NCBI RefSeq assembly: GCF_000332975.1
Contig: NZ_BANR01000058.1
Location: 62,001 to 126,000 of the forward strand
DNA: 64,000 nt
Source of the DNA: Gordonia aichiensis NBRC 108223
GTDB taxonomy: Bacteria; Actinomycetota; Actinomycetes; Mycobacteriales; Mycobacteriaceae
Reading direction: 5' to 3'
The notes under the pieces are model-generated. The model did no database searches, had not been told where the DNA came from, and saw nothing but the letters and a program-made list of their open reading frames with translations. Shown here one piece after another: positions 57,063 through 64,000 of the stretch. The translations under genes and the position numbers were made by a program. Numbering within the stretch: the stretch's first letter is position 1; every line of letters starts with the position of its first letter.

Positions 57063-57741
57063 CTAAGACCTCACGCAGATCGACGACAGAATCGACGCGC
57101 CACGCGGCTGCGTCCCCTTCCCCCGCCCGAGCGTAGCCCCACGCGACGAAGACTGTCGGGATTCCGAAGCTCTCGGCGCCCTCGACGTCGTGCGACCGAT
57201 CGCCGATCATGACGACGGGGCGATCGGGGAGACCGGTTTCGGGGTGGGGGGTGACACCCGATTGCGTCAGCGCCCACGCGATCACGTCTGCCTTGCTCCG
57301 ACGAGAGCCGTCGTCGCTGGCGCCGCAGATCGCCGTGAAGTGAGGGGCGAGTGCGAAGTGGTCGAGGATCGCTCGTGCGGTGTTCTCGTTCTTCGACGTC
57401 GCAACGGTCATCGTCCGACCCTGGCGCGCCAGATCCCCGACGAGTTCGCCCACCTCGGGAAAGACGGAGTTCTCGAGCCAGCCGACGTCGGTGTAGCGCC
57501 TGCGGTAGGCGCGCATCGCCGCGTCGGCGGTCTCGTGGTCGAGTCCGAGGCCGGTCAGTGTGTCGATCATCGGGGGCCCCGCGACTCCGGCGACCACGTC
57601 ATCGGGCGGCTCGGGCGCCCCGACCTCGGCCAGTGCGTGGCGAAAGCTGTTGACGATGCCGGAGAAGCTGTCGGTGATCGTGCCGTCGAGGTCGAACAAC
57701 AGTACGGTCCGCGGATCCCGCGGATCTGCCGGAGAGGTCAC
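57055..57741 (-). CDS. HAD-family phosphatase (phosphoglycolate-phosphatase-like)
   Basis: A 228-aa haloacid-dehalogenase phosphatase. Motif I is LLFDLDGTITDS, motif II the ATSKNE stretch, motif III Lys in RRSKADVI, motif IV IGDRSHDVEGA. The cap is of the alpha-helical C1 type, as in phosphoglycolate phosphatase. Two adjacent GTG codons (57741, 57744) are possible starts. Its place before ptpA corresponds to Rv2232. Substrate unassigned. Confidence 0.87.
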   Translation of the reverse strand: MTSPADPRDPRTVLLFDLDGTITDSFSGIVNSFRHALAEVGAPEPPDDVVAGVAGPPMIDTLTGLGLDHETADAAMRAYRRRYTDVGWLENSVFPEVGELVGDLARQGRTMTVATSKNENTARAILDHFALAPHFTAICGASDDGSRRSKADVIAWALTQSGVTPHPETGLPDRPVVMIGDRSHDVEGAESFGIPTVFVAWGYARAGEGDAAAWRVDSVVDLREVLGV

Positions 57742-57864
57742 CACTCCATCGTGACATGTACGGCCGTACCGGGTCGAAGGGCGGGTTGCGCCCGGCTTCT
57801 CGATCACCCGCCGATTCGTCTACGGGCGAATGCTCGAGCCATCGATCGCCCGACCTGCGCCCGT

Positions 57865-57870
57865 TAGGCT
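57865..57870 (+). promoter_or_regulatory. -10 box of cobC (leaderless)
   Basis: TAGGCT ends eight bases before ATG 57879, with no RBS between. Confidence 0.55.
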
Positions 57871-57878
57871 CGACGGTT

Positions 57879-58973
57879 ATGACAGAAGCCTCGCCACCGG
57901 AGGAGAGCGTGTACCGACCCGGTCGGCACGGCGACGTCGACGTGGAGCCAGGAGTCGTCGACTTCGCCGTCAACGTCCGTGGCAGTGCCCCCGATTTCGT
58001 CCGCGCTGCGATCGTGGATGCCTGCGCCCACCTCTCGTCGTACCCGGCCGCTGAGCACGTCGACGCCGCTGTTGCAGCGATCTGTGCTCTGCACCAACGA
58101 GATCAGGGCGAGGTCATGCTGCTCGCCGGAGCCGCGGACGGATTCGAGATGCTGCCGCGGCTCGGTTCCCGACACGCCGCGCTCATCCAGCCGTCGTTCA
58201 CCGAGCCCGAGATCGCGCTCAGCGCAGCAGGAATCCCCATCACCCAGGTGGTTCTGCCACCGCCGTGGCACATCGATCCCACCGACATCGGCGAGCGCAT
58301 TCCCGCCGACGCCGACCTCGTCGTCGTCGGCAATCCCACCAACCCCACCTCTGTGCTGCACAGCAGGGCTGCGCTGGAGGCGATGCGCAAGCCGGGACGG
58401 ATACTCGTGGTCGACGAGGCGTTCGCCGATCTCACCGTCGACGAGGCGAGCGGCGACCGTGAGCCGCAGTCACTCGCCTCGCTGCGCTGTGATGACGTCG
58501 TCGTGATCCGCAGCGTCACAAAGACGTTCGGACTCGCGGGACTTCGCGCGGGCTATCTGCTGGCGGCGCCGGCCATCGTCGAGGCGTTGAGCCGCGGGAG
58601 ACGACCCTGGCCGCTCTCGACACCCGCACTCGCAGCCCTCACAGAATGCGTCGGCCCCGCAGGGCAGCGTTTCTGCGACGCCGCCGCGCGTACCGTCATC
58701 GCCGAGCGGGACTTCATGGTGGAGCGCCTCGCCCTCGCCGGGGTCGCCGTGAGCACCGAACCTGCGGCCCCGTTCGTGCTCATCGAGACGCCGAACGGCC
58801 TCGCGCTCAAGAACGCACTTCGCGCCGAGGGTTTCGGCGTGCGAAGTTGCGCCAACTTCGTCGGCCTCGGTGATGACCACGTGCGACTCGCGGTGCGCGA
58901 CAACGCCACCGTCGACACGATGGTCGATGCCCTGACCCGCGTACGGAAGGACCTCGACGATGACCCGCGATGA
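57879..58973 (+). CDS. cobC: PLP-dependent aminotransferase CobC (HisC-like)
   Basis: A 364-aa fold-type I PLP enzyme. N152-P-T, D179 (VVDEAFADL) and the Schiff-base K215 in SVTKTFGLAGLRAGY are clear. It resembles histidinol-phosphate aminotransferase, but its place (Rv2231c, named cobC) and the nearby cobD favour L-threonine-O-3-phosphate decarboxylase, which makes the aminopropanol phosphate used by CobD. A role in histidine synthesis is less likely. The stop overlaps the NIF3-like gene by 14 bases. Confidence 0.82.
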   Translation: MTEASPPEESVYRPGRHGDVDVEPGVVDFAVNVRGSAPDFVRAAIVDACAHLSSYPAAEHVDAAVAAICALHQRDQGEVMLLAGAADGFEMLPRLGSRHAALIQPSFTEPEIALSAAGIPITQVVLPPPWHIDPTDIGERIPADADLVVVGNPTNPTSVLHSRAALEAMRKPGRILVVDEAFADLTVDEASGDREPQSLASLRCDDVVVIRSVTKTFGLAGLRAGYLLAAPAIVEALSRGRRPWPLSTPALAALTECVGPAGQRFCDAAARTVIAERDFMVERLALAGVAVSTEPAAPFVLIETPNGLALKNALRAEGFGVRSCANFVGLGDDHVRLAVRDNATVDTMVDALTRVRKDLDDDPR

Positions 58974-60102
58974 CGAGACTGCGGCCGTGACCTCGGTGGG
59001 CGGTGCGTGTGATCTGCTCGATTCCACGTACCCGCCGAGACTGGCGGAGGCGTGGGATTCGGTTGGTCTGGTCTGCGGAGATCGCGCCGAACCGGTTGGG
59101 CGCGCACTGATCTGCGTCGACGTCACCGACGCCGTGGTCGACGCCGCGATCGAAGCCGACGTCGACCTCATCGTCGCGCACCATCCGCTGCTGTTGCGGG
59201 GTGTCGACTCGGTGGCCGCCGATACCGCGAAAGGCCGCATTCTGCATCGGCTGATCCGTTCCCACACGGCGTTGTTCACCGCACACACCAACGCCGACAG
59301 TGCACGTGGGGGAGTATCGGATGCGCTCGCACGCGTGCTCGGCGTCGTCGACACGTCACCGGTGGCGCCCGCCCCTCTCGCACCGATGGACAAGTGGGTC
59401 GTCATGGTGCCCGAGGGCAGTGCCGAGCAGGTCAGCGAGGCGATGTTCGCTGCGGGTGCAGGTGCGATCGGCGAGTATCGCGATTGCGCGTGGACGGTGG
59501 TGGGCGTCGGACAGTTCGAGGCCCGCGGTGCCGCGAACCCGACGATCGGCTCGCTGGGTGAGCGGACGCACGTCGATGAGGCGCGAGTGGAGATGGTTGC
59601 CGCGCGCGGGGTCCGTCGCTCCGTTCTCGCCGCACTGCGCTCTGCCCATCCATACGAGGAACCTGCCTTCGACATTCTCGCCGAGGAGCCCATCGACTCC
59701 GATGCGGGGCTGGGCAGGGTCGGGCGACTCGAGGTGCCGACGACGGTCGGACAGTTCGTCACCAGGGCAGCAGGCGTGCTGCGCTCCCCGTGGGGAGTGC
59801 GCGCGACCGGTGATCCCGACCGCGTCGTGGAGATGGTGGCGGTGTGTGGCGGGGCGGGTGATTCGCTGCTCGACACCGTGCGCGGACTCGGGGTCGACCT
59901 CTACCTCACCGGCGATCTGCGGCACCATCCGGTCGACGAGGCCCTGCGCGCGGGTGGACCCGTGCTGGTCGACGCCGGGCACTGGGCAACCGAATTCCCG
60001 TGGTGCGCAGAGGTTGCGCGCCTGCTCACCGACGAACTCAGACTCGACGTCGAGGTCTTCGAGGCGCCGACCGATCCCTTCACGGTGCATGCGGGGTGCT
60101 GA
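58960..60102 (+). CDS. NIF3/DUF34 family metal-binding protein
   Basis: A 380-aa protein with the dinuclear metal site residues of the NIF3 family: DLIVAHHPLL (two His), ALFTAHTNAD, and a C-terminal VDAGHWATEF with EVARLL. The middle insertion (about 130-250) with HPYEEPAFDI is the PII/CutA-like domain of the longer members. GTP cyclohydrolase I activity was once proposed but is not established. It follows cobC as Rv2230c does. Confidence 0.85.
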   Translation: MTRDDETAAVTSVGGACDLLDSTYPPRLAEAWDSVGLVCGDRAEPVGRALICVDVTDAVVDAAIEADVDLIVAHHPLLLRGVDSVAADTAKGRILHRLIRSHTALFTAHTNADSARGGVSDALARVLGVVDTSPVAPAPLAPMDKWVVMVPEGSAEQVSEAMFAAGAGAIGEYRDCAWTVVGVGQFEARGAANPTIGSLGERTHVDEARVEMVAARGVRRSVLAALRSAHPYEEPAFDILAEEPIDSDAGLGRVGRLEVPTTVGQFVTRAAGVLRSPWGVRATGDPDRVVEMVAVCGGAGDSLLDTVRGLGVDLYLTGDLRHHPVDEALRAGGPVLVDAGHWATEFPWCAEVARLLTDELRLDVEVFEAPTDPFTVHAGC

Positions 60103-60122
60103 GGCGGCATGCGGGGTGCTGA
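60087..60122 (+). repeat. 16-bp direct repeat across the NIF3 stop
   Basis: GCATGCGGGGTGCTGA occurs at 60087-60102 and again at 60107-60122; the first copy encodes the last codons and stop of the gene, so the second is a partial duplication. Confidence 0.85.
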
Positions 60123-60176
60123 CCCGCCGCGGCCACCGCGTACCGTTGATCGAACGTCTGAACCGAGGAGGCCCCA

Positions 60177-60197
60177 TGAAAGTCGACGCCCAGTGAA
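60177..60197 (+). CDS. Six-codon upstream ORF (MKVDAQ)
   Basis: ATG-AAA-GTC-GAC-GCC-CAG-TGA with a strong RBS (GAGGAGG at 60164-60170). Its stop overlaps the GTG of the zinc-ribbon gene (GTGA), which itself lacks an RBS, so ribosomes may re-initiate. The peptide resembles the family's own N-terminus (M-K-A-D). Confidence 0.5.
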
Positions 60198-60930
60198 GGC
60201 CGACCCGTCAGCGCAGCGACTCCTACTCGACCTCGCCGACGCCGACGCGGCGGTTGCGCGCGTCGACCATCGGGGCCGATCGCTTCCCGAGGACGCCGAG
60301 GTCGTCGAACTCACCACGTCGCTGGAGACGAGCCGTGACGACCTGGTGCGCGCCGACATCTCCGCCGAAGACCTCACCCGCGAGTACCGCCGCGTCGACA
60401 GTGAGGTCACCGGGATGGCCGATCGCGAACGAAAGGACTCCGCGTTGCTCGCCGGGGGCGGGCTGGCGCCCAAGGCGTTGTCGGAGTTGCAGCACGAGCT
60501 CGGGAGTCTTGCCCGACGCCGCGCAGTGCTCGAGGACGACCTCCTCGGCATCATGGAGCGCCAGGAAGCTGTCGAAGCCGAACGCCGGCGTGCGTCGGCG
60601 ACCGTCGAACATCTCGAGACCCAGCTCACCGACGCGCGCAAGCGACGTGACGAGGCCAAGGCGACGGTCGACGCCGATCGTGAGGTCGCTTCGACCCGGC
60701 GTGACGCGATCGCAGGAGACGTCCCCGCCGACCTGCTGGCCATCTACGACCGTCAGCGCGCCGCCGGGAAGGTCGGAGCGGGCCTGTTACGCGCACGCCG
60801 CTGTGGCGCCTGCCGGATGGAACTCGATCGGGGGACGCTCGCATCGATCGCTGCGGCGGCCGCGGACGACGTCGTGCGTTGTGAGGAGTGTGGCGCAGTG
60901 CTGGTCCGTACCAACGAATCCGGCCTGTGA
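60193..60930 (+). CDS. Coiled-coil C4-type zinc-ribbon protein
   Basis: A 245-aa protein. Residues about 20-180 form a long antiparallel coiled coil (RAV.EDDLLGIMERQEAVEAERRRA etc.). The C-terminal zinc ribbon is CGACRMELDRG and CEECGAVLVR. It corresponds to Rv2229c, a family found with NIF3 and the RNase H/CobC gene; function unknown, perhaps nucleic-acid binding. The start GTG 60193 is coupled to the upstream ORF stop. Confidence 0.83.
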   Translation: MKADPSAQRLLLDLADADAAVARVDHRGRSLPEDAEVVELTTSLETSRDDLVRADISAEDLTREYRRVDSEVTGMADRERKDSALLAGGGLAPKALSELQHELGSLARRRAVLEDDLLGIMERQEAVEAERRRASATVEHLETQLTDARKRRDEAKATVDADREVASTRRDAIAGDVPADLLAIYDRQRAAGKVGAGLLRARRCGACRMELDRGTLASIAAAAADDVVRCEECGAVLVRTNESGL

Positions 60931-61619
60931 CCGTCGACTCTGCAGAGCCGGGATCGGGAGAACAGGAATCGGCCGCGACCACACCGTCGTGGCAGGGCCA
61001 ACGCACCGAACCGACGCGGCTGGTGTTGTTGCGACACGGCCAGACCCCGCTGTCGGTGGAGCGACGCTACTCGGGTCGGGGTAACCCGCGGCTGACCGGG
61101 CTGGGAGAGCGGCAGGCATCGGGCGCCGCGGCACGCATCGCGGCGGAGTCCGACGTCGCGGCGGTCGTCACGTCGCCGCTCGAGCGGACGCGACAGACCG
61201 CACAGGCCGTCGTCGATCGGATAGGCGGACAGCTGGTCGTCGATCCCGGGTTCATCGAGACCGACTTCGGTGCCTGGGAGGGCCTGACCTTCGGCGAGGC
61301 CGCCGCACGCGATCCCGAGATCCACGCGCGCTGGCTCGGCGATCCCGGCGTGCCGACGCCCGGCGGCGAGAGCTTCGCACAGGTTGCCCAACGGGTGATC
61401 GCCGCCAAAGACGCACTGGTGCGCAGATATTCGGGCCGGACCGTCATCGTGGTGTCGCACGTGACCCCGATCAAGACCCTGTTGCAACACGCGCTGACTG
61501 TCGGCCCCGAGTTGCTGTTCCACCTCCACCTCGACCTCGCGTCGGTCTCGGTGACCGAGTTCTACCCCGATGGCGGGTCGGTGGTGCGTTCGGTCAACGA
61601 GACCGCACACCTGCACTGA
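60927..61619 (+). CDS. Histidine phosphatase (CobC/phosphoglycerate-mutase fold)
   Basis: A 230-aa phosphatase. The catalytic His is in LVLLRHGQTPLS (about residue 38), with SPLERTRQTA, ETDFGAWEGLTF and VVSHVTPIK completing the site. In M. tuberculosis Rv2228c this domain is fused behind an RNase HI domain; here the preceding 34 residues are a linker only, so the RNase H half is missing. Alpha-ribazole phosphatase or general acid phosphatase are both possible. GTG overlaps the previous stop. Confidence 0.85.
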   Translation: MTVDSAEPGSGEQESAATTPSWQGQRTEPTRLVLLRHGQTPLSVERRYSGRGNPRLTGLGERQASGAAARIAAESDVAAVVTSPLERTRQTAQAVVDRIGGQLVVDPGFIETDFGAWEGLTFGEAAARDPEIHARWLGDPGVPTPGGESFAQVAQRVIAAKDALVRRYSGRTVIVVSHVTPIKTLLQHALTVGPELLFHLHLDLASVSVTEFYPDGGSVVRSVNETAHLH

Positions 61620-61627
61620 CGGGCGAA

Positions 61628-62038
<411 letters not shown>

Positions 62039-62091
62039 CGTGTAGTTTAGCCCGCCGGCAGGCACGACTCGAACGCACAGTGAACGCGAGG

Positions 62092-62154
62092 GAGTGCACG
62101 GTCGACGGCGGAGAGTGCACGGTCGACGGCAGAGAGTGCACGGTTGACGGCAGG
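62092..62154 (+). repeat. Three 21-bp tandem repeats between rnpB and the RNB gene
   Basis: Three copies of GAGTGCACGGTCGACGGC plus three variable bases, with a degraded fourth unit up to about 62175. Each unit carries GTGCAC and, in two copies, GTCGAC palindromes. No spacers; not CRISPR. Confidence 0.85.
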
Positions 62155-62213
62155 GCACGCCCGGTCGACGTGCGGCGGATCGACGAGCGCCACCGTGAGC
62201 ATCGTCGCGCCGA

Positions 62214-62219
62214 TAGTGT
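62214..62219 (+). promoter_or_regulatory. -10 box of the RNB-domain gene (leaderless)
   Basis: TAGTGT ends seven bases before GTG 62227 with no RBS between. Confidence 0.5.
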
Positions 62220-62226
62220 CGGGGTC

Positions 62227-63663
62227 GTGCAGCGTAGATTCTCCGCCCCCGACATCGACTTCGAATCGATCCGCACCGAGCTGGGGATCTGCGAGGATTA
62301 TGGCGCAGCCGCACTCGACGAGGCGGAACATGCGGTGGACGCGTACGCCGATGAGCGTGCCGACCGTCGTGACATACCGCTCGTCACGATCGACCCGCCG
62401 GGATCGATGGACCTCGACCAGGCGGTCGCCATGTCGTTCGACGACGACGGTTTCCTGGTCCACTACGCGATCGCCGACGTCGCGGCGCTGGTGCGGCCGG
62501 AAGGCGCCCTTGATGCGGAGAGCCGACGACGCGGCGCGACCATCTACTTTCCCGACGGTTCGGTGCCGCTGCATCCCCGCGTGCTCTCGGAGGGATCGGG
62601 GTCACTGCTGCCCGGTGCGAGCCGTCCCGCGGTCCTCTGGACGATCCGCGTCGCGCCCGACGGCGAAGTGGCGGAAATCGCCGTCGCTCGGGCACTCGTC
62701 GAGTCGGTTGCGCGGTTGGACTACGCGGGTGTGACCGCCGACGCCGCTGCGCGTACCTTGCATCCCTCGATCACCGCTCTACCTGCATTCGGCGAACTCC
62801 GACGCCGAGTGGCGTTGGCGCGCGGCGCGATCGAGTTGGATCTGCCTGATCAGGAGGTCACCCGCATCGACGGCGGATGGGCGCTCGCACTGGCTGCCCG
62901 CACACCCGCCGACATGTGGAATTCGCAACTGTCGTTGCTGACCGGCACCTGTGCCGGAACGATCATGGCCGACGCGGGTATCGGTCTGCTGCGCACACTG
63001 CCGCCCGCACCGGCCGACACAGTCGACCAACTCAGGGCCACTGCCGATGCGCTCGAGGTGCCGTGGCCGCAGGGCCAGACCCCTGGCCAGTTCCTCGCGG
63101 GACTGCCCTCCGACAGGCCCGCCACGTTGGCATTGATGTCGCGGGCGAGTTCGCTGATGCGCGGCGCGGGATACCTGGCGCTCGGTGTGCCAGACGGCGA
63201 GGCACCCGCTCCGCCGCCGACTACCGATCAGATGGTGCACTCGGCGATCGGCGGCGTCTACGCACACGTCACCGCACCATTGCGGCGCCTCGGCGATCGG
63301 TTCGCCACCGAGGTCTGTCTGGCCGTCACGTCGGGAAAACCGGTGCCCGACTGGGTGTTACGTGCTCTTGGTGTGCTGCCCGGCATTCTGCGATCGGGGG
63401 ATTCGCTCGGGTCATCGGCCGATCGGGAGAGTATCGACCTCGCCGAGGCGGTCATCCTCGCCGACAGGATCGGCGAAAAGTTCGACGCCGTCGTGCTGTC
63501 GGGGTCCCAGCCGAAGAAGCGCGCCAAGATCTTCATCGCTGACCCGCCGATCCTCGCCGACTGCGACGGCGACCTGGCCGCCGCCACCCGTGTCCCGGTT
63601 ACCGTGACGAACGCCGATCCCGCAACGCGCACAGTGCGCTTCGCAGCGGCCGACATCGCCTGA
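62227..63663 (+). CDS. RNB-domain ribonuclease
   Basis: A 478-aa RNase II/R-family protein. The RNB active site is D56-PPGSMD62-L-D64-QAVAMS, and the later AYVHVTAPLRRLGDRF-type segment (GGVYAHVTAPLRR) is the C-terminal RNB hallmark. It lacks the cold-shock and S1 RNA-binding domains of RNase R, as is usual for this actinobacterial subgroup. It probably degrades RNA 3' to 5'. The frame is open upstream through the tandem repeats, but GTG 62227 with its -10 box is the likely start. Confidence 0.87.
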   Translation: MQRRFSAPDIDFESIRTELGICEDYGAAALDEAEHAVDAYADERADRRDIPLVTIDPPGSMDLDQAVAMSFDDDGFLVHYAIADVAALVRPEGALDAESRRRGATIYFPDGSVPLHPRVLSEGSGSLLPGASRPAVLWTIRVAPDGEVAEIAVARALVESVARLDYAGVTADAAARTLHPSITALPAFGELRRRVALARGAIELDLPDQEVTRIDGGWALALAARTPADMWNSQLSLLTGTCAGTIMADAGIGLLRTLPPAPADTVDQLRATADALEVPWPQGQTPGQFLAGLPSDRPATLALMSRASSLMRGAGYLALGVPDGEAPAPPPTTDQMVHSAIGGVYAHVTAPLRRLGDRFATEVCLAVTSGKPVPDWVLRALGVLPGILRSGDSLGSSADRESIDLAEAVILADRIGEKFDAVVLSGSQPKKRAKIFIADPPILADCDGDLAAATRVPVTVTNADPATRTVRFAAADIA

Positions 63664-63718
63664 CCGTACCCTGCTGCGGTGCAGGCGGTGTGCGCGATCT
63701 GCCGTGCGGTTCCGGCGG

Positions 63719-64000
63719 CTACAGATCCCGCGATGCCCTGCGGTAGGCGGCGATCGCCTGCTCGGCGTCGGCCTGCTCGCGCGCATCGATGCGGCCGAGC
63801 AGGAACAGGTCCATGCCGGACAGTTCGCCGGATGCCGCGAGCTCGGCGAGCCGCGCCCGATTGATTCGCGAGTCGTTGTAATCGCCGAGAGCCGACTGAA
63901 GCTCCTTGGCCGTCTTGGAGATCTTCTTGTACTTCTTCTTTCGCAGGGGCTCCGCGGCGTCGGTGCTGTAACGCAGGCGCTTCGCGCGCTTGCGGATCGT
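63719..64000 (-). CDS. CHAD-domain protein, C-terminal part
   Basis: The last 93 codons of a gene that continues past the window. The sequence IRKRAKRLRYSTDAA, then LQSALGDYNDSR, is the core of a CHAD domain, whose conserved basic residues bind inorganic polyphosphate. Many are fused to a CYTH triphosphatase domain; whether that is so here cannot be seen. Confidence 0.85.
   Translation of the reverse strand, partial: TIRKRAKRLRYSTDAAEPLRKKKYKKISKTAKELQSALGDYNDSRINRARLAELAASGELSGMDLFLLGRIDAREQADAEQAIAAYRRASRDL

Noticed and set aside
62092-62175. CRISPR array
   Set aside because: Units are directly adjacent, 21 bp, without spacers, and no cas genes are present.

Overview
The window is high-GC actinobacterial chromosome. 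Several pieces of evidence point to a mycolic-acid-forming member of Mycobacteriales, most likely Gordonia or a close relative: a MabR-FabD-AcpM-KasA-AccD6 cluster, AceE of the homodimeric type, a long-chain-prenyl UppS, mycothiol-type and mycofactocin-type enzymes, an Mce-associated membrane protein, and many leaderless genes. Gene order follows Mycobacterium tuberculosis in three long blocks but lacks PE/PPE genes, amiA2 and kasB, so it is not Mycobacterium itself. The genus is inference; no rRNA is present.

Layout. (1) 1-18.3 kb is housekeeping: the rsmE end, a hydrolase, the overlapping operon phoH-ybeY-corC-like-cdd-like-era, a YhgE-type membrane protein, recO-uppS, a YbjN-like gene, divergent zur-arsR/smtB against glyS, a cold-shock protein, dgt, a cytoplasmic GH3 beta-glucosidase and dnaG. 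A 52-aa small gene (18122-18280) and a CAU tRNA follow. (2) 18.6-22.5 kb is accessory: a DUF418 membrane protein divergent from its TetR regulator, tRNA-Asn, a decayed lipoprotein gene, a small membrane protein, and a guanidine-III riboswitch controlling a Gdx guanidinium exporter. (3) 22.5-31.2 kb is lipid catabolism: GntR and acyl-CoA dehydrogenase, an Mce-associated protein, a tandem-TetR regulator, an enoyl-CoA hydratase/isomerase, a FadD5-like CoA ligase, an NDMA/mycofactocin-type alcohol dehydrogenase behind a KstR-like operator, and a beta-lactamase-fold hydrolase. (4) 31.3-42.6 kb carries the FAS-II/mycolate genes (mabR-fabD-acpM-kasA-accD6, reverse strand), aceE, a lipoprotein, a DUF3052 protein and ahpE. 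(5) 42.6-53.6 kb is mixed: glgX, aldo/keto reductase, secreted HNH nuclease, tRNA-Val, CPBP protease homologue, SDR, WYL regulator, two secreted hydrolases and an MDMPI-like protein. (6) 53.6-64 kb: spermidine-synthase-like gene, cobD, SURF1, ptpA, HAD phosphatase, cobC, NIF3-like gene, zinc-ribbon protein, phosphatase, rnpB (reverse strand), an RNB-domain RNase and a partial CHAD protein.

Points needing attention: ahpE and glgX each carry a one-base frameshift as given; a lipoprotein gene is broken by a nonsense codon and a frameshift; several intergenic regions hold 16-21 bp tandem repeats; many start codons lie 6-8 nt after a TANNNT -10 box and are probably leaderless, including a divergent pair with overlapping -10 boxes at 54473-54482. 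I did not find a wholly new system. The most clear-cut regulatory finding is the riboswitch-exporter unit.
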